64,000 nucleotides of DNA from Nannocystis pusilla (GTDB lineage Bacteria; Myxococcota_A; Polyangia; Nannocystales; Nannocystaceae), in assembly GCF_026626665.1 (NCBI RefSeq), contig NZ_JAPNKE010000002.1, positions 9,134,001 through 9,198,000 on the forward strand. The letters run 5' to 3'. Positions 8,947 through 18,753 of this stretch are shown in pieces (the stretch's first letter is position 1; every line of letters starts with the position of its first letter). The position numbers and the translations under genes are program-made. The notes under the pieces are model-generated. The model did not search any database. It was not told the origin of the DNA and was given only the letters and a program-made list of their open reading frames with translations.

Positions 8947-10391
8947 GCATGCGTGTAGAGGTCGTTGACGAACGCGATGATCGCGGCCTCGCGGGCCTGC
9001 GGCGGCAGGGCGTCGAGCAAACCGTTGATCGCCGCCATCTTGTCGGGCAGGCGGCCGCCCTGGACCCCGGCGAGCGCGAGCGCCTGCATGAATGTCTCTT
9101 CGGACATGTTCGAAAAGTCCAGCGCGGCGGCGGCCTGCAGCAGCATGGCGAGGCCCGGGTCGGGCGGATTGCTCTGGACCTCGGCGACCGCCGCGCGCAG
9201 GTCGGCGAGGAAGCGGTCCTTGACCGCGAGGTGGGCGGCGCTGATCGTCAGGTGCAGGTTGGCCGGCGAGCCGAAGCCGGAGAACTGCGGCTGGATCAGC
9301 CAGCCGCGCAGCTTCATCGCGTCGGCCAGGGCGAACAGCGGGAAGTCGGGGCGCGCGCCGGTGAAGGCGACCAGGCTCATCTCCGGCTCGCCGAGCACGC
9401 GCAGGCCGTCGATCTCCCGCAGGGCGCCGACGATCGCGCGCGTGGCCTCGAGTGTCCTTCGGGCCAGGTCCAGGTAGCCCTGATCGCCGACGGCGCGCAG
9501 CAAGGTCCACGCGGCCGCCAGCGGCCCGCCCGACTTGGTGCTCTGCACCGTGGGGTTTACCACCGTGTAGCCGGTCCAGCCGGCGCACGCGTACATCTGG
9601 TGCCGGCGCAGCGCCTTGTCGCGGTACACGATCACCGACGCGCCCTTGGGTGCGTACGCGTACTTGTGAAAATCCATCGACACCGAGGTGACCCCGGGGA
9701 CCGAGAGGTCGAACGCCGGCACGCTGGCGCCGAGGCGGCGGAAGTACGGCAGGAGGAACCCGCCGATGCAGCCGTCGACGTGGAACAGCAGCTCGTGCTG
9801 CAGCGCCAGCTGGCCGATCTCGGCGATCGGGTCGACCACGCCGTGGGCGTAGCTCGAGGCCGAGGCGGTGAGGAGGATCGTGTTCGGCGTGATGGCGGCC
9901 GCGATCGCGGCCACGTCGGCGCGGAAGCTGACCGGGTCGATCGCGGTGGGCACCAGCGTGACGTCGAGGTAGTGCGCCGCCTTGTGCAGCGCCGCGTGGG
10001 CGGTCGCCGGCACGACGATCTCCGGCTTCGTGATGTTCGGCCGGTGCACGCGGGCCCACTCGCGCGCGGTCTTGACCGCGAGCATCAGGCTCTCGGTGCC
10101 GCCGCTGGTGAACGAGCCGGCCGCCTCCGGCCCGCCGCCGAGGTGCTGCGCTGCGAAGCCGACGACCTCGTTCTCGAGCCGCAGCAGGCTGGGGAAGGCC
10201 GTCGGGTCGAGGCCGTTGCTGCCGAGGTACATGCGGTACGCCTCGGCCGCCAGCTCGCTCGCGGCGCGCTCGCCCGAGTCGTAGACGTAGGCGAAGGCGG
10301 CTCCGCCTTCGGTGGGCAAATCACCCGCACGCAATTCGGCGAGGGCGGTGAAGATCTGGTCGCGGGTCCATCCGGTCTCGGGCAGCTTCAT
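8943..10391 (-). CDS. PLP-dependent lyase, sphingosine-1-phosphate lyase / group II decarboxylase type
   Basis: A 482-residue PLP enzyme closest in motif to sphinganine-1-phosphate aldolases. The PLP lysine is in SMDFHKYAYAPKGASV, a signature of that subfamily. Also present are GSFTSGGTESLMLAVKTAREWA, VPATAHAALHKAAHYL and FHVDGCIGGFLLPYF. Such enzymes cleave long-chain base phosphates into an aldehyde and phosphoethanolamine. Sphingolipids occur in many myxobacteria, so this role is plausible but not proven. It starts two bases after the transporter stop, so the two are one operon. The tail overlaps the dioxygenase stop in a shared CTAG. Confidence 0.86.
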   Translation of the reverse strand: MKLPETGWTRDQIFTALAELRAGDLPTEGGAAFAYVYDSGERAASELAAEAYRMYLGSNGLDPTAFPSLLRLENEVVGFAAQHLGGGPEAAGSFTSGGTESLMLAVKTAREWARVHRPNITKPEIVVPATAHAALHKAAHYLDVTLVPTAIDPVSFRADVAAIAAAITPNTILLTASASSYAHGVVDPIAEIGQLALQHELLFHVDGCIGGFLLPYFRRLGASVPAFDLSVPGVTSVSMDFHKYAYAPKGASVIVYRDKALRRHQMYACAGWTGYTVVNPTVQSTKSGGPLAAAWTLLRAVGDQGYLDLARRTLEATRAIVGALREIDGLRVLGEPEMSLVAFTGARPDFPLFALADAMKLRGWLIQPQFSGFGSPANLHLTISAAHLAVKDRFLADLRAAVAEVQSNPPDPGLAMLLQAAAALDFSNMSEETFMQALALAGVQGGRLPDKMAAINGLLDALPPQAREAAIIAFVNDLYTHA

Positions 10392-10393
10392 GG

Positions 10394-11719
10394 TCAGGTC
10401 GCTCGGTTCCTGGCAGATTCGACGTGGTGAAACAGCAAGGGGAGACTGAGAACGGCGCACGCCGCCGGGACCACCGCGGTGGCCACGAGCACGCCGACGA
10501 GCGCCGCTTCGGGCTGGCTCACGAGCTCGCCGGCGCGCCGCTCGACGAACCCGGTCGCGGCGAGCACCTGGCTCACGAGCCATGCCCCGAGGGTCAGGCC
10601 GCCCTTCTCGCCGACGAACCACAGGCCGGTGAAGATGCCCTCGCGGCGCTGGCCCGTGACGGCCGCGTCGTCGTCGATGAGGTCGGGCAGCATGGCGAAC
10701 GGGAACACCTGCAGGCCAGCGAAGCCGACCCCGAGCAGCCCGACCTGGGCGGCCACCAGCGCCAGCCGGCCCTCGGCGCCGACGAGCAGGCTGAGCGCGA
10801 ATATGGCGAACACCAGGACCGCGGCGATGTAGCCGACGCGCTTGCCGAACCGCCGCGAAACCGCCATCCACAGCGGCATGGCGACGATCGCCGGACCGAC
10901 CAGCGACACGAACAGCACCGTGACCGCCTCTTCGCCGCCGCGCAGCGTGTAGTGGCAGAAGTACGGCACCGCGGCCAGGATGGCGCCGATGCCGATGTTC
11001 TGCACGGCGAAGCCGACCAGCAGCCGGCGGTACGGCCGGTGCGACAGGGCCACGCGGATCTGCTCGCGCAGGCCGGTCGTCTCGACCGGCGCGGGCAGCT
11101 GCGGCGCGTCGCGGGTGCCGAAGAACGCGACCAGCATGGCGACCGCGGCGATGATCGCCAGAGTCACCGCCATGACCCGGTAGCCGGCCGGGCCGCCGCT
11201 GTTGGCCTTGATCAGCATCGGCGCCAGCGCGCCGCCGGCGAGGATGCCGATCGGCAGGAAGGCCATGCGATGGGCGACGACCCGCGTGCGTTCGTGGTAA
11301 TCGGCCGTCATCTCGGCCGGCATCGAGGCGTAGGGGATCTGGAACAGCGTGAAGGCGCCGGTGGCCCAGATGAAGGCCAGCAGCACCCACGCGAAGCTCA
11401 GCGACGGGTCGCCGACCGGGGCCGAGAACAGGGCGATGAAGCCCGGCGGCAGCAGCAGCGCGCCGGCCAGCAGGAACGGCCGGCGCCGGCCCCAGCGCGA
11501 GCGCGTGCGGTCGGACCAAGCGCCGACGAGCGGGTCGGTGGCGATGTCCCAGATCCGCGGCAGCAAGATCGCCAGGCCGGCGAGGCTGGCGGCCACGCCG
11601 AGCGTGTCGGTGAGGTAGAACAGCAGCAGCAGGCCGGGCACGGTGCTGAACAGGCCCGAGCCGATCGAGCCCGCGGCGTAGGCCAGGAGCAGGGGGCGCT
11701 TCAAGGGCGAGCTCGACAC
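10394..11719 (-). CDS. MFS transporter, glycoside-pentoside-hexuronide (GPH) cation symporter type
   Basis: A 441-residue integral membrane protein with about 12 hydrophobic helices. The early motif DPLVGAWSDRTRSRWGRRRPF and the mid-protein PLWMAVSRRFGKRVGY are typical of GPH sugar:cation symporters, as are FQIPYASMPAEMT and GQRREGIFTGLWFVGEKGG. Substrates are usually sugars, but members near lipid genes (MFSD2-like) carry lysophospholipids. Given the coupled sphingosine-phosphate-lyase-like gene, a lipid substrate is possible (inference). It is first in a two-gene operon, and its stop is two bases before the next ATG. Confidence 0.87.
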   Translation of the reverse strand: MSSSPLKRPLLLAYAAGSIGSGLFSTVPGLLLLFYLTDTLGVAASLAGLAILLPRIWDIATDPLVGAWSDRTRSRWGRRRPFLLAGALLLPPGFIALFSAPVGDPSLSFAWVLLAFIWATGAFTLFQIPYASMPAEMTADYHERTRVVAHRMAFLPIGILAGGALAPMLIKANSGGPAGYRVMAVTLAIIAAVAMLVAFFGTRDAPQLPAPVETTGLREQIRVALSHRPYRRLLVGFAVQNIGIGAILAAVPYFCHYTLRGGEEAVTVLFVSLVGPAIVAMPLWMAVSRRFGKRVGYIAAVLVFAIFALSLLVGAEGRLALVAAQVGLLGVGFAGLQVFPFAMLPDLIDDDAAVTGQRREGIFTGLWFVGEKGGLTLGAWLVSQVLAATGFVERRAGELVSQPEAALVGVLVATAVVPAACAVLSLPLLFHHVESARNRAT

Positions 11720-11776
11720 GCGCCGACCTTACCACAGCGGGCCCGCGCGTCACCTGTCTTTTCGGGCATATATGCA

Positions 11777-13135
11777 TTGTGCCGCAGCCGGCTGCCCGCG
11801 CTGCTGGCGGTGTTCGTCGTCGTCTCGGCGCTGACGCACGCGCCGGCGGCCGAGGCCCGCAAGGAGAAGATCAAAAAGCCGAAGAAGCCGAAGGGCCCGC
11901 CGAAGCCGGAGCGCATCGAGGTCGGCGCGCTGCCGGCCCTCAGCTACGACAGCGACCTCGGGCTCGGCTTCGGCCTCATCGCCAGCGTGGCCCGCTTCTC
12001 GCCCGGCTATCGCCCGTACCGCTGGCGCCTGGAGTTATTGCTGTCGGCCAACGCCAAGCGCGCCCCGGGCAGGGGCATCGAGGTGCCGTTCCACGACGAC
12101 TACCTCAACATGGACTTCCCCGGGCTCGCCGGCGACCGCCTGCGGATCACCGCGCGCGTCGGCTTCCGCAAGTTCGCCAACACCGGCTATTACGGGTTCG
12201 GCAACGACTCGGCGGCCACCGAGCCGTGGGAGGGCATCGACCCCGACCAGGACCTGATGGCGTATCAGGCGGCGCGTCGCTACCACCGCTTCGATCACAT
12301 CTATCCGCTGCTGCTGTTCAACGCCCGCATCAAGGTGTGGGACCGCTCGACGGTGCTGCAGCGCCGCCGCATCGAGGCATTGGTCGGGCTCAACACCACC
12401 TACAACATCGTCCGCCCGTACCCCGGCAGCTTGCTCGAGCAGGACATCGCCCTCGAGGCCTCGGGCACGCCCGACGGCGAGGCGCTCGGCAACCTGCTCC
12501 AGGGGACAGATCCACACGCGCTCGTGGTCCTCAGCGCCGGCGCGCTGTTCGACACCCGCGACCACGAGTACACGCCGACCCGCGGCACCTTCACCGAGCT
12601 GACGGTCCGCGCCTCGCCCGGGGTCCAGCAGGACCTGCGCTACGCCGCGTTCAGCATCAACAGCGCGTGGTACAAGGCCTTCATCGGCGAGTACCTGTCG
12701 TTTGCGATCCGCGGGGTCGCCGACGTGATCGCCGGCGACGCCCCGTTCTACGAGCTGACGCGCTTCGGCGCGCTGATGCCCCGCGACGGCCCGGGCGGCG
12801 GCTGGTCGCTGCGCGGGGTCCCGCGCCAGCGCTACGCCGGCAAGATCAAGCTGATCCAGAACCTCGAGATCCGCAGCATGTTCTGGAAGTTCACGATCAA
12901 GAACAACCACTTCGCCGTCGGCGCGGTGGCGTTCCTCGACGCTGCGCGGATCTGGGCCGACTTCGGGCGGACCGAGCTCGGCGGCGTCGGCATCGACGGC
13001 GGCAGCTTCAAGCTCGGCACCGGCGGCGGCCTGCGCGTGCGCTGGGGCGAGACCTTCCTGGTCCGCTTCGACGGCGCCTACTCGCCGACCGACAAGACGC
13101 AGGGCTTCTACGTCGACGTCGGCCACGTGTTCTGA
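11777..13135 (+). CDS. Omp85/BamA-like outer-membrane beta-barrel protein
   Basis: About 452 residues with a signal peptide (LLAVFVVVSALTHAPAAEA), then a Lys/Pro-rich stretch (KIKKPKKPKGPPKPER). The barrel starts at LPALSYDSDLGLGFG and ends in GFYVDVGHVF with a terminal aromatic, as in Omp85 family surface antigens. GGWSLRGVPRQRYAGKIKL matches the conserved lid-loop region (GG..LRGY..R). There are no POTRA domains, so this resembles the short barrel-only members. The start is uncertain: TTG at 11777 is the first start in frame with the signal peptide, with no clear ribosome site. It is divergent from the transporter. Confidence 0.82.
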   Translation: MCRSRLPALLAVFVVVSALTHAPAAEARKEKIKKPKKPKGPPKPERIEVGALPALSYDSDLGLGFGLIASVARFSPGYRPYRWRLELLLSANAKRAPGRGIEVPFHDDYLNMDFPGLAGDRLRITARVGFRKFANTGYYGFGNDSAATEPWEGIDPDQDLMAYQAARRYHRFDHIYPLLLFNARIKVWDRSTVLQRRRIEALVGLNTTYNIVRPYPGSLLEQDIALEASGTPDGEALGNLLQGTDPHALVVLSAGALFDTRDHEYTPTRGTFTELTVRASPGVQQDLRYAAFSINSAWYKAFIGEYLSFAIRGVADVIAGDAPFYELTRFGALMPRDGPGGGWSLRGVPRQRYAGKIKLIQNLEIRSMFWKFTIKNNHFAVGAVAFLDAARIWADFGRTELGGVGIDGGSFKLGTGGGLRVRWGETFLVRFDGAYSPTDKTQGFYVDVGHVF

Positions 13136-13146
13136 AGGACAGGTGC

Positions 13147-13620
13147 TCAGGGCTTCAGGGCGGGGTCGGCGACCATGGCGATCTTGGCCACGCCCGCGGC
13201 CTTGGCCCGGTCCATGACCTCGATGACGCGGGCGTACTCGACGCTCGCGTCGGCCTTGACGTGGAGCGCGAGGCCGGGCGTGGCACCGACGCGCTCGCGC
13301 AGCAGGGCTTCGAAGCGGTCGAGATCGACGACCTCGTCGCCGACGCGAAGGCCGTCGGCCTTGACCTCGACGACGGCGCTGGCCGGCGGCGCGCCGGCGC
13401 TGGCCGGCGGCAGCGACGGGAGCTTGGCGATCTGCTCGAGGCGGAGCCGCTCCTCGTCGAGGGACTTCATGCGCGCGGTCAGGACCGCGGTCTCCGCCTC
13501 GAGGCGATGCACCCGGTCCTCCAAGGCCTGGACGCGGGTCGTCTGCGCCTCGAGGGCCCTGGAGTCGCAGGCGAGGAGCGGGAGGCCGAGGCCGAGGAGC
13601 AGGACGCGCGGGCGAGGCAT
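13147..13620 (-). CDS. Lipoprotein with coiled coil and ExbD/TolR-type periplasmic domain
   Basis: A 157-residue protein with a lipobox at LGLPLLACDS. A predicted coiled coil (about residues 25-65, LEAQTTRVQALEDRVHRLEAE) comes next, then a Pro/Ala linker. The C-terminal ExbD/TolR-like domain reads VEVKADGLRVGDEVVDLDRFEALLRERV and ALHVKADASVEYARVIEVMDRAKAAGVAKIAM. Classical ExbD proteins have an N-terminal transmembrane helix that couples to ExbB proton flow. Here that helix is replaced by a lipid anchor and coiled coil, so the protein cannot be an ordinary stator. A role binding the cell wall or an envelope partner is inferred. No exbB neighbour is present. ATG 13632 is an alternative start. 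Confidence 0.78.
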   Translation of the reverse strand: MPRPRVLLLGLGLPLLACDSRALEAQTTRVQALEDRVHRLEAETAVLTARMKSLDEERLRLEQIAKLPSLPPASAGAPPASAVVEVKADGLRVGDEVVDLDRFEALLRERVGATPGLALHVKADASVEYARVIEVMDRAKAAGVAKIAMVADPALKP

Positions 13621-13765
13621 CGCCGCGAGCATCGCACATATGCCGAGGTCCTGTTGCGCGGAGGGTGCGGGGGGCGAACTTCGGGAGCCTCGTCGGCGCC
13701 ATTGCGCGCGACCGTGGCAAAACGCAGGGCTTGTCCGCCTCGCCCACGGCGACGACGATGCCGCG

Positions 13766-15031
13766 ATGAAGACGAGGAACGGGTCAGGGGGCGCGATATT
13801 GTTGTTGCTGGCGGGCTGTAGCGACGACGGGGTCGGCGGCTCGAGCGGGTCGATCGAGCAGACGAGTACGTCGGATACGACGGCGACGACGACGACGAAT
13901 CCGGCGACGTCGGACACCCCGACGACCGATACGCCGACATCGACGACGGGCACGACGAGCACGTCGAGCACATCGAGCACGACGACCGGCGAGGAGACGT
14001 CGACGACGACCTCGGCGGTCACCGACACGTCCACCAGCGCGCCCGGCGTGTGCGGCGACGGCGAGGTCGACGACGGCGAGGAGTGCGACGACGGTAACGG
14101 CGAGGACGGCGACGACTGCACCAACGCATGCACGGCGGCCAAGTGCGGCGACGGCGTGCCGCAGCCCGGGGAGGAATGCGACGACGGCAACGGCGAGGAC
14201 GGCGACGACTGCACCAACGCATGCACGGCGGCCAAGTGCGGCGACGGGATCGTCGGCCCCGGCGAGGCGTGCGACGACGGCAACGCCGACGACACCGACG
14301 CCTGCACGTCGGCGTGCGCGGCGGTGACGTGCGGCGACGGCCTTCCCCAGGAAGGCGAGGAGTGCGACGACGGCAACGCGGTCGACACCGATGCCTGCCT
14401 GTCGACCTGCAAGAAAGCCAGCTGCGGCGACGGCAAGGTGCAGGCCGGGATCGAGGAGTGCGATGACGGCAACGCGATCGACCCCGACCTGTGTACGAAC
14501 GCGTGCAAGCTGCCGAAGTGCGGCGATTCGATCGTTCAGGCGGGCGAGGCGTGCGACGACGGCAACGCGATCGACACCGACGCCTGTCTGCCGAATTGCG
14601 AGGAGGCCAGCTGCGGCGACGGCAAGGTGCAGGCCGGGGTCGAGGCGTGCGACGACGGCAACGTCGTCGGCAACGACGGCTGTAGCGCCACCTGCACGGT
14701 CGAGGCGAACGTGTGTGCGTCCAACCCCAAGTGGATGCCGGTGAACTGCTCGACCCCGAAGTGGGTGTGGTCGAGCGACAGCGCGCTCGCCACCACCCTC
14801 GCGGCCGCCAACGCCCAGAAATTGCTGTGGGCCGGCTGCAGCCACGCCCCCGCCGACAGCACCTGCAGCCTCGACGGCACCGGCTGGGTGTCGACGCAGG
14901 TGTTCACGATGAGCGGCTGTAACGCCAGCTGGTATCACCTCGGCGGCGAGTACACCGGCGCCTGCGGCGGCCACGACGGCGACCAGGTCCGCCGCCTCGT
15001 GCTCGGGCCGAACGACTGCTATGATTATTGA
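13766..15031 (+). CDS. Lipoprotein with tandem Cys-rich repeats (Myxococcus cysteine-rich repeat family)
   Basis: A 421-residue predicted surface lipoprotein. Its lipobox is ILLLLAGC, followed by a Thr/Ser-rich low-complexity linker (about residues 30-92). Seven tandem cysteine-rich repeats follow, each about 35 residues, starting CGDG and carrying EECDDGN and a TNAC-like half. Some neighbouring units are almost identical in DNA (14040-14240), which suggests recent unit duplication. The C-terminal 110 residues form a distinct domain (VWSSDSALATTLAAANAQKLLWAGC...GGHDGDQVRRLVLG) that I do not recognise. The function is probably structural or adhesive. Confidence 0.85.
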   Translation: MKTRNGSGGAILLLLAGCSDDGVGGSSGSIEQTSTSDTTATTTTNPATSDTPTTDTPTSTTGTTSTSSTSSTTTGEETSTTTSAVTDTSTSAPGVCGDGEVDDGEECDDGNGEDGDDCTNACTAAKCGDGVPQPGEECDDGNGEDGDDCTNACTAAKCGDGIVGPGEACDDGNADDTDACTSACAAVTCGDGLPQEGEECDDGNAVDTDACLSTCKKASCGDGKVQAGIEECDDGNAIDPDLCTNACKLPKCGDSIVQAGEACDDGNAIDTDACLPNCEEASCGDGKVQAGVEACDDGNVVGNDGCSATCTVEANVCASNPKWMPVNCSTPKWVWSSDSALATTLAAANAQKLLWAGCSHAPADSTCSLDGTGWVSTQVFTMSGCNASWYHLGGEYTGACGGHDGDQVRRLVLGPNDCYDY

Positions 15032-15117
15032 GGCGAGCTCGTCCTGGCTCGCGTGGCCGGGGCGACTCGCAGGCGCCCGGGCGCGGCCAGCCTGCCGCGC
15101 CCGGGTTCATCTTCGGC

Positions 15118-15939
15118 TCAGCGGACGCGCGCGACGATCCACGCGACGATGTCGGCCAGCACGGTCTCCTTGCCGTAGTCGGCGAGCAGGTCGTGGTAGT
15201 GGCCCTCGTACAGCTTGAGCGTCTTGTCTTGCGAGCCGGTGGTGTCGAAGAAGCGCTGGCTGCCGCGCGGCAGGGTCACGCGATCCTCGGTGCCGTGGAG
15301 GATGAGCACCGGCAGGGTGATCAGCGGGAACTCGCGCTTGAGCCGCTCGTCGGCGCGGACCATCTCGGCGACGGTGTACGCCGGGTAGCCCTTGCGCTCG
15401 ATCAGCGGGTCGTTCTTCATCGCCTCGACCACCGCGGGGTCGCGCGAGAAGGCCTCGTCCTCGAGCTTGAGCACGTGGGCGTGCGGGGTGATGTGGCTCA
15501 GGCCCTTGAGCACCGCGAGCACGAAGTCGGGCGCGGGCACCTCGTGGGCGAAGCTCTCGCAGATGAAGCCCGCGAGCTCGCTCTGGTGCTCGAGGGCGTA
15601 GACGCTGGAGACCACGCCGCCGGCGCTGTGGCCGAGCAAGAACACCTGGAGGCCGGGGTTGCGCGCCTTGGCGAGCTTGACCAGAGTGTGGACGTCGCCG
15701 ACGTAGTCGCCGAACTTGCCGACCTCGAGCCGGTCGCCCTCCGACACCCCGTGCCCGCGCAGATCGAGCGCGTAGACGGCGAACCCCTGCTCGGCGAGCT
15801 GGCCGCCGGCCCACTCGTAAAGGCCGCCGTGGGCCTTGAACCCGTGCACGACCACCACGACCGCGCGCGCGTTCGCGGGTTGCCACGAGCGCAGGTGCAG
15901 CTGGGTGCCGTCGTTGGCTGCGAACTTCTCTTGCTTCAT
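15118..15939 (-). CDS. Alpha/beta hydrolase, monoacylglycerol lipase-like
   Basis: A 273-residue serine hydrolase of the Hydrolase_4 (monoacylglycerol lipase) group. VVHGFKAHGGLYEW forms the oxyanion-hole region. The nucleophile elbow is GHSAGG, the acid is in LHGTEDRVTLP, and the histidine is in YEGHYHDLLAD. The likely reaction is release of fatty acid from mono- or lysolipids in the cytoplasm, since no signal peptide is present. Start at 15939 (MKQEKFAANDG) is chosen because a purine-rich AAGGAACGTCGAG lies just upstream. It is monocistronic and ends in front of the cysteine-rich lipoprotein gene. Confidence 0.88.
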   Translation of the reverse strand: MKQEKFAANDGTQLHLRSWQPANARAVVVVVHGFKAHGGLYEWAGGQLAEQGFAVYALDLRGHGVSEGDRLEVGKFGDYVGDVHTLVKLAKARNPGLQVFLLGHSAGGVVSSVYALEHQSELAGFICESFAHEVPAPDFVLAVLKGLSHITPHAHVLKLEDEAFSRDPAVVEAMKNDPLIERKGYPAYTVAEMVRADERLKREFPLITLPVLILHGTEDRVTLPRGSQRFFDTTGSQDKTLKLYEGHYHDLLADYGKETVLADIVAWIVARVR

Positions 15940-16056
15940 CTCGACGTTCCTTGTGAATGAGGGCGACTCACGCATCGCCGAGCGTCAGCGTGGCAGGAGC
16001 TGCTGCGCAGGCATGGGAGCCGTACCCGTATCGCCGCGTTCGCGGGCCGGGAAAAC

Positions 16057-16079
16057 CCGACCAAGGTCGGGTGCCGCGA
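16057..16079 (-). terminator. Rho-independent terminator-like hairpin, minus-strand orientation
   Basis: On the minus strand this reads GCACCCGACCTTGGTCGGGTTTT, a 7-bp stem around a short loop followed by T residues. It faces the alpha/beta hydrolase start, so it would end leftward transcripts arriving from 16080-16360 before they enter that gene. Confidence 0.65.
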
Positions 16080-16360
16080 ATCGACCGTACGCCGGCGCAG
16101 GACCTCCGGAAAGTTGCTTCCGGGGACCGTTACGGGTCGAGCTCCGAGGGGTTCCATGAGTCTCACTCTGCGCGGGCATGCCAGTGACATTCGTGTCGAT
16201 GACGGTGACGGCGAGCGTCGGCTGGCGCGGGCGCACGGCGACGCGTGGGGCATCGCCACGTTCGAAGACGAGGGGTCGCCGCGCGACGACCTCGACGCCT
16301 CGCCACCGAGGTCCGAGCGATCGGTCGCGCCACGAGCCCGCGAATGCGGCGGGCGCAGGC

Positions 16361-16383
16361 ACCCGACCTTGGTCGGGTTTTTC
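16361..16383 (+). terminator. Rho-independent terminator-like hairpin, plus-strand orientation
   Basis: GCACCCGACCTTGGTCGGGT followed by T residues; the same hairpin as at 16057-16079 but inverted. It sits 36 bp upstream of the catalase start, so it may attenuate or insulate catalase expression. Confidence 0.7.
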
Positions 16384-16418
16384 TGTCGCGGGCATGGCTG
16401 CGATACATCGGGGGTCCG

Positions 16419-17894
<1,476 letters not shown>

Positions 17895-17900
17895 ACCGTC

Positions 17901-18734
17901 ATGGCCACGATCACCGTCAAGGATGGAACGCAGATCTACTACAAGGATTGGGGCACGGGTCGCCCGGTGGTGTTCAGCCACGGCTGGCCGCTGACGGCCG
18001 ACGCGTGGGAGGACCAGATGGTGTTCCTCGCCGCGCACGGCTTCCGCTGCATCGCCCACGACCGCCGCGGCCACGGCCGCTCGAGCCAGCCGTACGACGG
18101 CAACGAGATGGACACCTACGCCGACGATCTGGCGCAGCTGATCGAGCACCTCGATCTAAAGCAGGCGACGTTGATCGGCCACTCGACCGGCGGCGGCGAG
18201 GTCACCCGCTACATCGGCCGCCACGGCACGATGCGAGTCGCCCAGCTCGTGCTCGTCGGCGCGGTGCCGCCGCTGATGCTGAAGACCGAGGCCAACCCGG
18301 GCGGCCTGCCGATCGACGCGTTCGACGGCATCCGCGCCGCGGTCAAGGCCGACCGCTCGCAGTTCTTCAAAGACCTGCCGACGGCGTTCTACGGCGCCAA
18401 TCGCCCCGGCGGCAAGCTGTCGGACGGCGTGCGCGACAGCTTCTGGCTGCAGGGCATGCAGGCCGGCCTCAAGAACGCGCTCGATTGCATCAAGGCGTTC
18501 TCCGAGACCGACTTCACCGAGGACCTGAAGAAGGTCGACGTGCCGACGCTGTTCATCCACGGTGACGACGACCAGATCGTGCCGTTCGGCGCGAGCGCGC
18601 AGGCGGCCCACAAGCTGGTCAAGGGCTCGCAGCTCAAGGTCTACGCGGGCGGCGACCACGGCCTGCCGACGACCCAGAAGGACCGCGTCAACGCCGACCT
18701 GCTGGCGTTCTTGCAGAGCCGCGCGGCGTCGTGA
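17901..18734 (+). CDS. Non-haem chloroperoxidase-like alpha/beta hydrolase
   Basis: A 277-residue cofactor-free haloperoxidase-type serine hydrolase. SHGWPLTADAW forms the oxyanion region. The nucleophile is in GHSTGGGE, the acid in HGDDDQIVPF, and the histidine in AGGDHGLP. Such enzymes can use peroxide and a carboxylic acid to form peracids, though their physiological role is usually ester hydrolysis. The six-base gap after catalase suggests joint expression under peroxide stress (inference). There is no signal peptide, so it is cytoplasmic. Confidence 0.9.
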   Translation: MATITVKDGTQIYYKDWGTGRPVVFSHGWPLTADAWEDQMVFLAAHGFRCIAHDRRGHGRSSQPYDGNEMDTYADDLAQLIEHLDLKQATLIGHSTGGGEVTRYIGRHGTMRVAQLVLVGAVPPLMLKTEANPGGLPIDAFDGIRAAVKADRSQFFKDLPTAFYGANRPGGKLSDGVRDSFWLQGMQAGLKNALDCIKAFSETDFTEDLKKVDVPTLFIHGDDDQIVPFGASAQAAHKLVKGSQLKVYAGGDHGLPTTQKDRVNADLLAFLQSRAAS

Positions 18735-18753
18735 GTCCGCCAGGAGCCGCGCG

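Larger units (their letters stand above)
15940..16418. other. Intergenic region flanked by twin terminators
   Basis: No credible gene; open frames run through the terminator hairpins. It contains two copies of the same terminator hairpin in opposite orientation, enclosing about 285 bp. An untranslated RNA could be encoded between them, but nothing specific is recognised. Confidence 0.45.
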
